From Saprospiraceae bacterium (GTDB lineage: Bacteria; Bacteroidota; Bacteroidia; Chitinophagales; Saprospiraceae): a stretch of DNA of 57,291 bases. Location of the stretch: contig BQJU01000044.1 of assembly GCA_021604865.1 (NCBI GenBank), forward strand, positions 1-57,291. Direction: 5' to 3'. Within the stretch, counting starts at the first letter, position 1. The number at the start of each line of letters is the position of its first letter. The notes under the pieces are model-generated. The model saw only the letters and a list, made by a program, of their open reading frames with translations, made no database searches and had not been told where the DNA came from. Both the position numbers and the translations under genes were made by a program. Below are positions 49,426 through 57,291 of the stretch, piece by piece.

Positions 49426-50406
49426 CTAGGGGCGGTCGGTAGCCAAAAAATTTTGGCTGGTACGAGTCGTACCCACCAAATTAAACCGAAACCCAAACCC
49501 TGCACTCACTTCTTCACCCGGACCAATTTCCATCAGACAATCCCCATTGTTAAAAGCATCAATATTGCAGGTCATCGGTTCTACCGCTATAGCACCCCGG
49601 TAAGGAGGTGTAAAAACTTGTAGGTATTTGTATTTCTTTGGGCCGGTTTCCACCCATCCGGTCAATTTACCCTGACTGCTATTTAGGGAAAAGTGGGCCT
49701 GGTTTTCAGAAGTTGAAAGTGCAAATGCGTTATCCAGCACGGTGGTGCCAATTTTTTGTGGATTGGTGAAGTCATCAAAAGCATATCTTTTACCAGTAGG
49801 AATCATGTTGCCATCTACGCCAATCAATTCACAGGCAGGCATTTGTAAGGCCGTATCTCCAACGGCCTCTGAAAGCGCAAAATAGGGATGCCACCCAAAT
49901 CCGAATGGCATGATCTGGCTACCGGTATTGGTAGCAGAAAGCCGAACTACAAACGCTCCAGAATCATTGATCTCGAAGTTGGCACAGAACCGAAAAGGAA
50001 AAGGAAAAGCTTCCAAATCACCCTGATAATCATAGACACAAACAATCGATGCTGAAGATTCCTGGCATTGGAGCATGTCGACTTTCATCGATTTATTTAC
50101 CCCAAAACCATGCAGAGCAGTTTCGGTATCAGTGTCATTAATGGGAAATTGGTAAGTCTTACCTTTCCAGGTGTACTGTCCATTTTTCAAGCGATTGGGA
50201 AACGGATAGAGCAAAACATTTTTATACCAGCGATTGATGTCCACCTCAAGAGGAGTCTTATAACCGTCTAATACCTGAACCCCATCCAGCTGTACCTCCA
50301 GCAGACAGCCTCCAAATCCGGGTAAAACAGTAAATTGGCTACCCCGGCCATTGCCAATTGTTATTTTTTCGTATTTCCCGAAAGGGCTGTGGTTAGATTT
50401 AAACAT
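49426..50406 (-). CDS. aldose 1-epimerase family protein
   Basis: The 326-residue beta-sandwich protein has GNGRGSQFTVLPGFGGCLLE near the start, NRLKNGQYTWKGKTYQFPIN (substrate arginine region), ALHGFGVN with a catalytic-type histidine, and PFGFGWHPYFALSE with the second histidine. The glutamate near EPMTCNIDAFN would be the base. It interconverts the alpha and beta forms of a free sugar. It starts 24 bp after the trehalase gene, so it could act on glucose released by that enzyme. No signal peptide is seen. The last codons overlap a small AGCCAAAA/TTTTGGCT hairpin. Confidence 0.85.
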   Translation of the reverse strand: MFKSNHSPFGKYEKITIGNGRGSQFTVLPGFGGCLLEVQLDGVQVLDGYKTPLEVDINRWYKNVLLYPFPNRLKNGQYTWKGKTYQFPINDTDTETALHGFGVNKSMKVDMLQCQESSASIVCVYDYQGDLEAFPFPFRFCANFEINDSGAFVVRLSATNTGSQIMPFGFGWHPYFALSEAVGDTALQMPACELIGVDGNMIPTGKRYAFDDFTNPQKIGTTVLDNAFALSTSENQAHFSLNSSQGKLTGWVETGPKKYKYLQVFTPPYRGAIAVEPMTCNIDAFNNGDCLMEIGPGEEVSAGFGFRFNLVGTTRTSQNFLATDRP

Positions 50407-50430
50407 TTGGTCAGAGCTTGAATTGCTAAT

Positions 50431-52050
50431 TTATTCTGTAGTGTTTTCGTCATTAATTTCTTCCATGAGCCGTAGGTAAACGCCATTTGTCCATCCGAAA
50501 CCATCCTGAACGGGATATTCCCCTCCTCCGGCATCGAGACTCATATCCATGACATTGTACTTTTCTACCATTTTGCCCGTATTGTGGTAAACCTTGTCGT
50601 TAAGTTCAATCCAACGACGGGCAATAGTATCTGCCAGGTCTTTATGGCCATAATTTTTTAACCCTTTAACGCTGACCCATTGTAATGGTGCCCAGCCATT
50701 GGGGGCGTCCCATTGTTGACCGGTAAAATCCAATGTAGTCACAACTCCACCAGGTTGCAAAAAGTCACGCTGGATAACCCCTGCTGAAGCTTCGGCCTGA
50801 GCGGGTTCTGCCATTTCAAAAAACAGCGGATACATGCCAGCCAGAGAAAGTGTGCCCGTAAATGTATCTCTGGCGAAATCATAATCCTGAAAATAGCCTA
50901 ATGTACTATCCCAACAATATTGTATGACAGCCTCAAGTCGCTGGGTGGCTCGTTGATTGTAAAGGTCTGCATTTTCAATATCACCACCTACGGAATAGGC
51001 CTGTTCCAGGGTCTTTTCCAGCTTATAAAGCAAGGCATTCAGGTCTACAGGAATGATTTCAGTGGTGTGGATGGTCGACAACTGTTGAGTATTGTGCAGC
51101 CACCGGCTTGAAAAGTCCCACCCTGATTCGCAAGCAGCACGTAAGTCGCTGTATACTTTTTTGATAGGCCGGCCACTGCGCTCTGCAGTCTCTACATCAT
51201 CGCGGTACATCTCAGCACGGGGCGTATCGCCGGCATCCCAGTATCGGTTGAGCGTACTGCCATCTTTTAACCTCACCACATGTTTGTGGGCAGGGTTTTT
51301 AGCACTTAATTGCTGAAGCCCAGCCATCCAAAAATTGTATTCTTTTTCAAGCTGGGGTAAATATTTGGCATAAATTTCATCTCCTTTTTCTGCGGCCAAA
51401 ATGCCAACCATTAAGGCATAAAACGGAGGCTGCGACCTACTTAGGAAATACGTTCGGTTTCCATTGGGAATAAAGCCAATTTCGTCGATGAGAAAAGAGA
51501 AATTATTGACCATATTCTCAATCATATCTACCTGGCCGGAAACCTGCAAACCGAGCATTGTAAAATAACTGTCCCAATAATAAATTTCACCAAATCGACC
51601 ACCAGGAACAATGTAAGGGTAGGGGAGTGGGATCAAAGTGCCAGGCGTTTTATCTTCTGGTTTGCGGGTAAGCACGGGCCACAATTCATTGATATGCATA
51701 GTCACCGAGCGCGAAGTATCACTTTTAAATCCTGAGGCGTAATTTTTTGGCCGGTCAAAAAATTCTTCCACAAAAGCTTTTAAATCCAACTTTATCTCTG
51801 AATTTTTTTTCCTGGCATTGTATTCTTTCATGATCTCCTCAGTGGAGTACTTGGGAATGGCATCCACAAAAGTTTTTCCATCAGGAAATATTTTGGCCAT
51901 TTGCACATCTACAAAGAGTTGTCCATAACGTTGTTCTGGCGAAAGATACTCCTTGTTTCCCATGTAAATATCTGCCTCTTGAGGTTGGTCTAATTCACAA
52001 CACATTAAGCTGAGCAGACTCAATAGGAGAAGGGTGTTTATTCGAGACAT
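50431..52050 (-). CDS. treA: GH37 alpha,alpha-trehalase, exported
   Basis: A hydrophobic signal with a CC pair (LSLLSLMCCELDQ) suggests a lipoprotein. Both trehalase signatures are intact: PGGRFGEIYYWDSY at residues 149-162 and QWDAPNGWAP near 460. NRYWDAGDTPRAEMYRDDVE and GWDFSSRW are the substrate-pocket parts seen in TreA. The 539-residue length is as in E. coli TreA. It hydrolyses trehalose to two glucose units, here in the periplasm or at the outer membrane. The epimerase follows on the same strand, and a TonB-dependent receptor gene is divergent. Confidence 0.92.
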   Translation of the reverse strand: MSRINTLLLLSLLSLMCCELDQPQEADIYMGNKEYLSPEQRYGQLFVDVQMAKIFPDGKTFVDAIPKYSTEEIMKEYNARKKNSEIKLDLKAFVEEFFDRPKNYASGFKSDTSRSVTMHINELWPVLTRKPEDKTPGTLIPLPYPYIVPGGRFGEIYYWDSYFTMLGLQVSGQVDMIENMVNNFSFLIDEIGFIPNGNRTYFLSRSQPPFYALMVGILAAEKGDEIYAKYLPQLEKEYNFWMAGLQQLSAKNPAHKHVVRLKDGSTLNRYWDAGDTPRAEMYRDDVETAERSGRPIKKVYSDLRAACESGWDFSSRWLHNTQQLSTIHTTEIIPVDLNALLYKLEKTLEQAYSVGGDIENADLYNQRATQRLEAVIQYCWDSTLGYFQDYDFARDTFTGTLSLAGMYPLFFEMAEPAQAEASAGVIQRDFLQPGGVVTTLDFTGQQWDAPNGWAPLQWVSVKGLKNYGHKDLADTIARRWIELNDKVYHNTGKMVEKYNVMDMSLDAGGGEYPVQDGFGWTNGVYLRLMEEINDENTTE

Positions 52051-52156
52051 AGTCTTTTACATTAAAGTTTCGATTGCAATATAGTATTTCATTTTTAGGC
52101 ACAGAAGTATTAGGAAATGTTTGGTCGCTGTTCTAAACTACAATTGTTGAAGGCAT

Positions 52157-52232
52157 GAGAACATGTTTGGAGGTCGGTTTGTAGCGAAAAGTGATCCTTT
52201 GCAGCCAAAAGGTTGGCCTCCAAACAAGCACT
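52157..52232. repeat. hairpin repeat family A, full copy
   Basis: ACATGTTTGGAGGTCGG and TTGGCCTCCAAACAAGCACT form the stem; the loop has TAGCGAAAAGTGATCCTTTG, nearly the same as the left interior at 36765. It lies between the divergent trehalase and receptor genes, so here it is not at a gene 3' end. Confidence 0.75.
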
Positions 52233-52300
52233 GAGGCATTTGTCGCAGAACGAACATTTTTCCATATTTGCTGTTTCGCCCTTAAAATTAAGCATAAGCC

Positions 52301-54715
52301 ATGATTCAATTGAAGATAAAAGCACTTTCTATTTGCCTTTTTTGTAGTTTTTCCTTGCTTACAGCCCAAGATGGCACATTAAAAGGAAAAGTAAGTAATG
52401 CCATTAATAATGAACCTATTGCTTTTGCAAATATTCTGGTAGTGGGTACAGATTTTGGCACAACTACGGATTTAGATGGCAATTATGAAATTCTCGGTCT
52501 GATTCCCGGAACCTATGATATTAGAGCCTCCTATATTGGGTTTAATGAGTTGACAAAATTTGAGATCCCAGTGGGAAGTGTTTTACCTGCAGAAGTCAAT
52601 TTTGCGATGGAATCCAGCATCGAACAATTAGAGGAGGTTGTTGTAAAAGCTTCTCCTTTCCGAAAAACAGAGGAAAGCCCGGTTTCTCTACGAACCATAG
52701 GGGTAGCGGAAATACAGCGAAATCCAGGCGCCAACAGGGATATCTCCAAGGTGGTACAATCCCTACCTGGAGTTACCTCTACAGCTTCTTTTCGGAATGA
52801 TTTGATCATCAGAGGGGGAGCACCCAATGAAAATAGGTTTTATCTGGATGATGTGGAGGTGCCCAATATTAATCACTTTGCCACACAAGGCGCTTCGGGT
52901 GGGCCCGTGGGTTTGATCAATGTGAATTTTATCCGGGAAGTGGACTTTTTCAGTGGTGCCTTTCCTGCTAATAGGGGAAACAGCCTCAGTTCTGTGTTTA
53001 ATTTTAAGCAACGTGATGGCCGTGATGATCGACTGGGAGGGACATTCAACCTAAGTGCGACGGATATTGGGGTCACAATGGAAGGGCCGTTGAGTAAAAA
53101 AACAACTTTCCTTTTTTCAGCACGGAGGTCTTATCTGCAATTTTTGTTTAAAGCTATCGGTTTGCCTTTTTTGCCAACCTACAATGATTTTCAGGCTAAG
53201 ATAAAATACAAGATTGACCAGAAAAACGAACTTACTTTCATCGGATTAGGCGCCATTGATCAGTTTAAATTAAATTTTGATGCCAATGAAACGGAAGAAC
53301 AACAATTTCTTTTGGACCAGTTGCCTGTCGCTCCTCAGTGGAACTACACCAATGGCCTGGTATATAGACACTATAATGATCAGGGATATTGGACCTTTGT
53401 GTTGAGCCGGAATATGCTGAATAACGAATCGAAAAAGTATTTCCAAAACGATGATAGTAAAGAGGAAAATCTATTGCTAAAATACCGCTCACAGGAGATA
53501 GAAAACAAACTACGCATTGAACGTACAAATCGCATTGGGGACTATAAGCTCAATTACGGATTGGCCTATGAATATGTGAAATACAACAATCAAACCTTCA
53601 ACAGGGTCTTTACATCCTCCGGTTCACAAACTATTGATTATCGCTCGGACCTTTCCATGAATAAATATGCCTTTTTTGCTCAGCTAAGTCGCAAAATGTT
53701 GGAAGAAAGGCTGGTGTTGTCAGCGGGTTTCAGAGCGGATGCCAATTCCTATTCAAAGGAGATGAACAACCCATTGCAACAATTTTCACCTCGATTTTCT
53801 CTGGCCTATTCTTTCACCGATCGGTTAGCTTTTAATTTTAATACGGGGATCTATTATCAACTCCCCCCTTACACGGTATTAGGCTATCGGGAAATGGGTG
53901 CCTTTGTCAACAAAAATAATGGCGTCAAGTATATTCGAAATACACACCTTGTAGGTGGCTTGGAGTGGAACCTAGAATCCAACGCCAAAATAAGTCTGGA
54001 GGCTTATTACAAACAATACGCCAATTATCCTTTTCTCTTAAGGGATAGCATTTCTTTGGCCAATCTGGGGGGGGATTTTGGAGTTTTGGGCAACGAACCG
54101 GCCGTTTCTACGTCAGATGGACGGTCGTACGGGCTGGAATTCCTCTTCCAGCAACGTCTCTTTAAAGGATATTATGGCATTGTGGCCTATACCTTGGGCA
54201 AGACTGAATTTAAGGATAAAAATAACCGTTTTGTGCCTTCATCCTGGGATGCTCGTCATATTGTTAACCTCACTCTTGGTAAAAAATTCAAACGCAATTG
54301 GGAAGTGGGTATCAACTGGCGGTATCAATCTGGTCTACCAAGTACGCCCTTTGCCGAAGCATCTTCCCTGGTGAACAATTGGGATGTCAATGGCAGTGGC
54401 CTCCGCGATTATAACGGCCTGAATTCCCTGCGCAATAGTGCCAGTAATACCATCGACCTGAGGGTGGACAAAAAATGGTTTTTCAAAAATTGGAGCCTGA
54501 ACCTCTATCTGGATATCGAAAACCTAACCGGCAATGCCGTAGGCAATGAACAATTGATACTGGACCGGCCATTAGATGAAAATGACATGCCCATTGGCAA
54601 TGGCATTGTTGTCAATCCGGATGCACCAACAGATGAACAGCGGTATTTATTAAAAAGGATTAATGATGCTCAGGGAACAACAATTCCAAGCATAGGTATT
54701 TTGGTAGAATTTTAG
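52301..54715 (+). CDS. TonB-dependent outer-membrane receptor
   Basis: A signal peptide (ending SFSLLTAQ) is followed by a carboxypeptidase-like regulatory domain (GKVSNAINNEPIAFANILVV, TTTDLDGNYEILGLIPGTYD), a plug domain (LEEVVVKASPFRKTEESPVS, SKVVQSLPGVTSTASFRNDL, IRGGAPNENRFYLDDVEVP) and a beta-barrel to the end (NSIGILVEF-type aromatic terminus, here SIGILVEF). At 804 residues it is shorter than SusC-type receptors and has no SusD partner. It would import a ligand with energy from TonB. The divergent trehalase suggests a sugar, but the ligand is not shown. Confidence 0.93.
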   Translation: MIQLKIKALSICLFCSFSLLTAQDGTLKGKVSNAINNEPIAFANILVVGTDFGTTTDLDGNYEILGLIPGTYDIRASYIGFNELTKFEIPVGSVLPAEVNFAMESSIEQLEEVVVKASPFRKTEESPVSLRTIGVAEIQRNPGANRDISKVVQSLPGVTSTASFRNDLIIRGGAPNENRFYLDDVEVPNINHFATQGASGGPVGLINVNFIREVDFFSGAFPANRGNSLSSVFNFKQRDGRDDRLGGTFNLSATDIGVTMEGPLSKKTTFLFSARRSYLQFLFKAIGLPFLPTYNDFQAKIKYKIDQKNELTFIGLGAIDQFKLNFDANETEEQQFLLDQLPVAPQWNYTNGLVYRHYNDQGYWTFVLSRNMLNNESKKYFQNDDSKEENLLLKYRSQEIENKLRIERTNRIGDYKLNYGLAYEYVKYNNQTFNRVFTSSGSQTIDYRSDLSMNKYAFFAQLSRKMLEERLVLSAGFRADANSYSKEMNNPLQQFSPRFSLAYSFTDRLAFNFNTGIYYQLPPYTVLGYREMGAFVNKNNGVKYIRNTHLVGGLEWNLESNAKISLEAYYKQYANYPFLLRDSISLANLGGDFGVLGNEPAVSTSDGRSYGLEFLFQQRLFKGYYGIVAYTLGKTEFKDKNNRFVPSSWDARHIVNLTLGKKFKRNWEVGINWRYQSGLPSTPFAEASSLVNNWDVNGSGLRDYNGLNSLRNSASNTIDLRVDKKWFFKNWSLNLYLDIENLTGNAVGNEQLILDRPLDENDMPIGNGIVVNPDAPTDEQRYLLKRINDAQGTTIPSIGILVEF

Positions 54716-54718
54716 TTG

Positions 54719-55156
54719 TTACGCTTTTGCCTGGTTCATTAGAACAATGCGTGTGAGTACATAGCCACCTATCAAGCTGACAATTAGACCTTCCACCAGG
54801 ACAAAAACACTAGCTGTTACCGGATTGAGGTAATCGCCAATAGGCATTTCTTGCTTAAATTCAGCCATCAGGTGAGGCGTCTGGTCCAAGAAAATCATCA
54901 GGAAAATGGCAAAAGGAAGGATACCAATAATAGAAGCATAAAAACCCATTGCTACACCATTTAGGTAATTGTCGGCAGCATTGGGGAAAGAACTTTTGTA
55001 TTCCTTAATGGCCAGATACATAAAGCCCATGTGAATGATACCATTAAAAATTCTAAGGTTTGAATTCTGACTTTGACCCAATAAATGCATCAGTAAGAAA
55101 AATAGCGTAAAGCCAGCAAACATCCGAATCCCATATTTGAATGCAAGGTGTTTCAT
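54719..55156 (-). CDS. DUF4199-type membrane protein
   Basis: The 145-residue protein has four hydrophobic segments, near residues 8-26, 36-49, 66-90 and 112-137, with FNGIIHMGFMYLAIKEYKSS, NYLNGVAMGFYASIIGILPF and EGLIVSLIGGYVLTRIVL, a layout I associate with DUF4199. It ends 3 bp from the convergent receptor gene, so no independent terminator separates them. The function is unknown. Confidence 0.6.
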   Translation of the reverse strand: MKHLAFKYGIRMFAGFTLFFLLMHLLGQSQNSNLRIFNGIIHMGFMYLAIKEYKSSFPNAADNYLNGVAMGFYASIIGILPFAIFLMIFLDQTPHLMAEFKQEMPIGDYLNPVTASVFVLVEGLIVSLIGGYVLTRIVLMNQAKA

Positions 55157-55285
55157 GGATTAGATTTTGGTGAGGATTTATACTTTTCTAAGTCAATTTA
55201 ACCCTTTTTGTTCGGTTTTGCTGATTTTTATTGAAATATTTTTGGATGTAGAAGGCATTGTTTTTCAACCTATTTGGCCTGTTTT

Positions 55286-56236
55286 TTACCTCTGGGCTGC
55301 TCTGCGCAAGCGGTCATTAATCGCTCGGCCAAGGTCTTTTTCAGGTAACAATTCGGCTAAAATAATGTCCAGGTCCAAGTTGTCAAGGTGGCGTAAACCA
55401 GAGAAAAGATGTTGAGCCGCCTCCCGGAAATCACCGGAAGGAGAAAGGATAATTTGTTGGGCGGAAGGAATATTGGGAAAACGTTTCTGGAAGGAAAGGA
55501 TACCCAATCGTTTTGCTTGATGAAGTGGTAACATCTGTTCGATTTCGCCAAGGATTAGCGGAACTCGTGGAGCATAATGGCTTTTTAGCATGCCAGGTGC
55601 CTGCGGATTGGAAGCCGAATGTTCTTTCACTTCAAGGGGCCCAATCAACTGTTCAATTGTTTCAATAGCTATGCCTCCTTTACGATACACAACCGGACGG
55701 CCATCAGGAAAACCAATAATGGTGCTTTCCACACCTACCTGACAAGGGCCACCGTCCAGGATATAAGGGATTTGATCACCGAGTTGCTGCTCCACATGTT
55801 GTGCATTGGTAGGGCTGATATAGCCAAATGGATTGGCACTGGGTGCTGCAAGGGGAAAATCGAGTTGTGCCAATAGCGCCTGGCTAAAAGGATGCTGAGG
55901 TATACGTATGGCCACCAGACTGGACCCTGCTGTTACCAAATCGGGAATGATGGGTTTTTTGGGTAGCAAAAAAGTAAGCGGGCCAGGAAGTAAGGCTTCC
56001 GCCAAATACCGTGCCTGGTCTGGGATATTTTCCACCCATTCTCCAACGCGTTGGAAATCATTAGTATGAATGATCAACGGATCAAAATAAGGCCGGTTTT
56101 TTACGGCAAAAATGGTAGCAACTGCGTTTTCACTCAAAGCATTTCCCGCCAAACCATATACCGTCTCCGTTGGAATAGCAACGACCTGCCCTTCTCGCAA
56201 TAAAGTTGCCGCTCTTTTGATATCAATTCCGATCAT
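55286..56236 (-). CDS. tsaC: L-threonylcarbamoyladenylate synthase (TsaC/Sua5)
   Basis: The YrdC domain covers residues 1-190: VVAIPTETVYGLAGNALSEN, AVKNRPYFDPLIIHT, LLPGPLTFLLPKKP, LVAIRIPQHPFSQALL and SANPFGYISPTNAQHV, then GVESTIIGFPDGRPVVYRKG. A C-terminal Sua5 domain (GMLKSHYAPRVPLILGE, to residue 316) makes it the long form. The enzyme forms threonylcarbamoyl-AMP from threonine, bicarbonate and ATP, the first step of t6A37 modification in tRNAs that read ANN codons. It is an essential-type housekeeping gene and marks a return to core genome. Confidence 0.95.
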   Translation of the reverse strand: MIGIDIKRAATLLREGQVVAIPTETVYGLAGNALSENAVATIFAVKNRPYFDPLIIHTNDFQRVGEWVENIPDQARYLAEALLPGPLTFLLPKKPIIPDLVTAGSSLVAIRIPQHPFSQALLAQLDFPLAAPSANPFGYISPTNAQHVEQQLGDQIPYILDGGPCQVGVESTIIGFPDGRPVVYRKGGIAIETIEQLIGPLEVKEHSASNPQAPGMLKSHYAPRVPLILGEIEQMLPLHQAKRLGILSFQKRFPNIPSAQQIILSPSGDFREAAQHLFSGLRHLDNLDLDIILAELLPEKDLGRAINDRLRRAAQR

Positions 56237-56300
56237 AATAGGCGCAAAAATATCATTTTATTCAGTACTATTTCACCCATTCACATGTTCACTATATCGT
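56237..56300. other. 5' flank of tsaC, nothing recognised
   Basis: These bases separate the tsaC start from the repeat field. They are AT-rich and must hold the tsaC promoter on the minus strand, but I see no clear TAnnTTTG element. Confidence 0.3.
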
Positions 56301-57291
56301 ACCATTGGAAGAATTGGAAAGAGTTACCCCGTTTTAAACCACCTCTACAGCCCCTAAACCACCTAAACCTCCTAAACCACCTAAACCTCCCTAAACCTCC
56401 TAAACCACCTAAACCTCCCTAAACCTCCTAAACCTCCCTAAACCTATCTTTCCCTAGGAATTGGAAAAAATGAAAAAACTGGAAAGGGCAATTCCGTTTT
56501 AAACCACCTCTACAGCCCCTAAACCCCCTAAACCTATCTTTCCCTAGGAATTGGAAAAAATGAAAAAACTGGAAAAGGCAATTCCGTTTTAAACCACCTC
56601 TACAGCCCCTAAACCTCCTAAACCTCCCTAAACCCCTCTAAACCAATTCCCCCCCTACAGCTCCTCTTTTCCAAACTCCCCCCCAAAACCTAACCGGTCT
56701 AAACGCAATATCGGTCGGTATGCCCTGAAATGAAGACCTGAAAAATCGGTAGCGCATGATTCGGCTTTGTCTATACTGCGACTACGCTGTAGTCGAAAAT
56801 GCACGTCCCGTTTTGTGCTAACATAGTTTGACCACTTTGTGGTCATTTTACCTGAGACCTGAAAATCAACGAATGATCTAAAAAATTCCTGTAACCTGCT
56901 TCCGAGAAGACTTCCTGACGCAGAGCATCTAATCTATTTAAACCTTTCAAACACCCACAGGCTTTATTCTCTAATTCGCCCTAAACCCCCTAAATCCCCT
57001 AAACCTCCTAAACCAATTCAACACCCAACAGTCCCTCTTTTCCAAACTCTCCTAAGACCTAAACCCTACCGCCTAAAACCTTTTTCAACCCTCCTAAACC
57101 TGCTTTCCCGAAAGGATTGGAAAAAATGAAAAAACTAGAAAGGGCAATTCCGTTTTAAGCCACCTCTACAGCCCCTAAACCACCTAAACCTCCCCTAAAC
57201 CCCTCTAAACCAATCCCCCCCTACAGGTCCTCTTTTTCAAACTCCACCTAAAACCTACCGCCTAAGCCCTAAAACCCAACACATGATTCGG
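56301..57291. repeat. telomere-like CCTAAACC repeat field with higher-order units
   Basis: The plus strand is dominated by CCTAAACC, CCCTAAACC and CCACCTAAACC, the minus strand by GGTTTAGG. A longer unit (TTGGAAAAAATGAAAAAACT, then GGAAAGGGCAATTCCGTTTT, then AAACCACCTCTACAGCCCCT) occurs at 56461, 56551 and 57118, with a diverged copy at 56305. Its first two intact copies are 90 bp apart. CATGATTCGG at 56756 and 57282 and CTACAG-x-TCCTCTTTT at 56655 and 57222 suggest an even longer period of about 530-565 bp. No reading frame fits. The field runs past the window end. Confidence 0.85.
56779..56845. repeat. two perfect 7-bp hairpins with 3-base loops
   Basis: CGACTAC-GCT-GTAGTCG (56779-56795) and TGACCAC-TTT-GTGGTCA (56829-56845) lie 33 bp apart in a unique island within the telomere-like field. 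They might form a small structured RNA or be protein-binding sites; no T-run follows either. Confidence 0.5.

Noticed and set aside
49327-49482. Direct repeat GAGTCGTACCCACCAAATT at 49327 and 49464, reading SRTHQI in one frame, like the RluA pseudouridine synthase motif
   Set aside because: On the other strand the second copy is simply the epimerase C-terminus (NLVGTTRT). No pseudouridine synthase domain surrounds either copy, so the motif is chance; the repeat itself is short.
1-57291. CRISPR array
   Set aside because: The repeats found are dispersed hairpins or tandem telomere-like units without regular spacers, and no cas gene was seen.

Overview
This window looks like chromosome from a Bacteroidota bacterium, most likely of the Saprospiria/Lewinella type. 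That placement is an inference from gene content: two type IX secretion (T9SS) type A sorting domains, a one-protein hybrid two-component regulator, a TonB-dependent receptor with a carboxypeptidase-like N-terminal domain, DUF6090/DUF5367/DUF4199 families, membrane-tethered winged-helix regulators, LytS/LytTR pairs and TAnnTTTG promoter elements. No rRNA or tRNA gene and no CRISPR array was seen.

Bases 1-16,000 are accessory in character. They hold short, mostly AT-rich, unrelated genes: LRR-type lipoprotein, NmrA reductase, DUF5367, AraC regulator with a tandem ABM protein, DUF4440, GNAT, cupin, DUF6090 and several orphans. Between them lie hairpin repeats and decayed genes: a tyrosine recombinase with a frameshift and two stops, the HNH tail of a group II intron reverse transcriptase, and a PD40 protein. 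A GC-richer T9SS beta-propeller gene (11521-13626) stands out. The layout resembles a gene-cassette array, but no integron integrase is in the window.

Bases 16,000-31,000 hold a minus-strand operon (4-TM protein, S9 peptidase, alpha/beta hydrolase) facing a LytS/LytTR pair, then a deacetylase lipoprotein and an ArsR regulator. The ArsR gene runs into a deletion scar joining an SRPBCC (AHSA1) start to an amidohydrolase tail, and that tail overlaps a GH127 arabinofuranosidase. Next come an AraC regulator with a flavodoxin-fold oxidoreductase, a MITE-like element, a ToxR-like regulator divergent from a TonB-domain protein with three helically phased repeats between them, and a HipA-like kinase/DUF3037 pair.

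Bases 31,000-44,000 are catabolic and signalling. An AraC regulator faces a rhamnose-type isomerase, an FGGY kinase and an NCS1-like permease. After a second T9SS protein comes a compact run: sodium/solute symporter, myo-inositol oxygenase, cupin lipoprotein, RsbQ-like hydrolase and PAS hybrid histidine kinase. Bases 44,000-56,000 hold small lipoproteins, a hybrid two-component regulator, aldose epimerase, trehalase, a TonB-dependent receptor, a DUF4199 protein and threonylcarbamoyl-AMP synthase. The last kilobase is a telomere-like CCTAAACC repeat field.

The most distinctive feature is a dispersed hairpin family with core TGTTTGGAGG...CCTCCAAACA. About a dozen full, half or decayed copies run from 6.7 to 52.2 kb, often starting within a few bases of a stop codon. 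Assignments rest on reading the translated sequence and recalled family motifs; no database search was possible.
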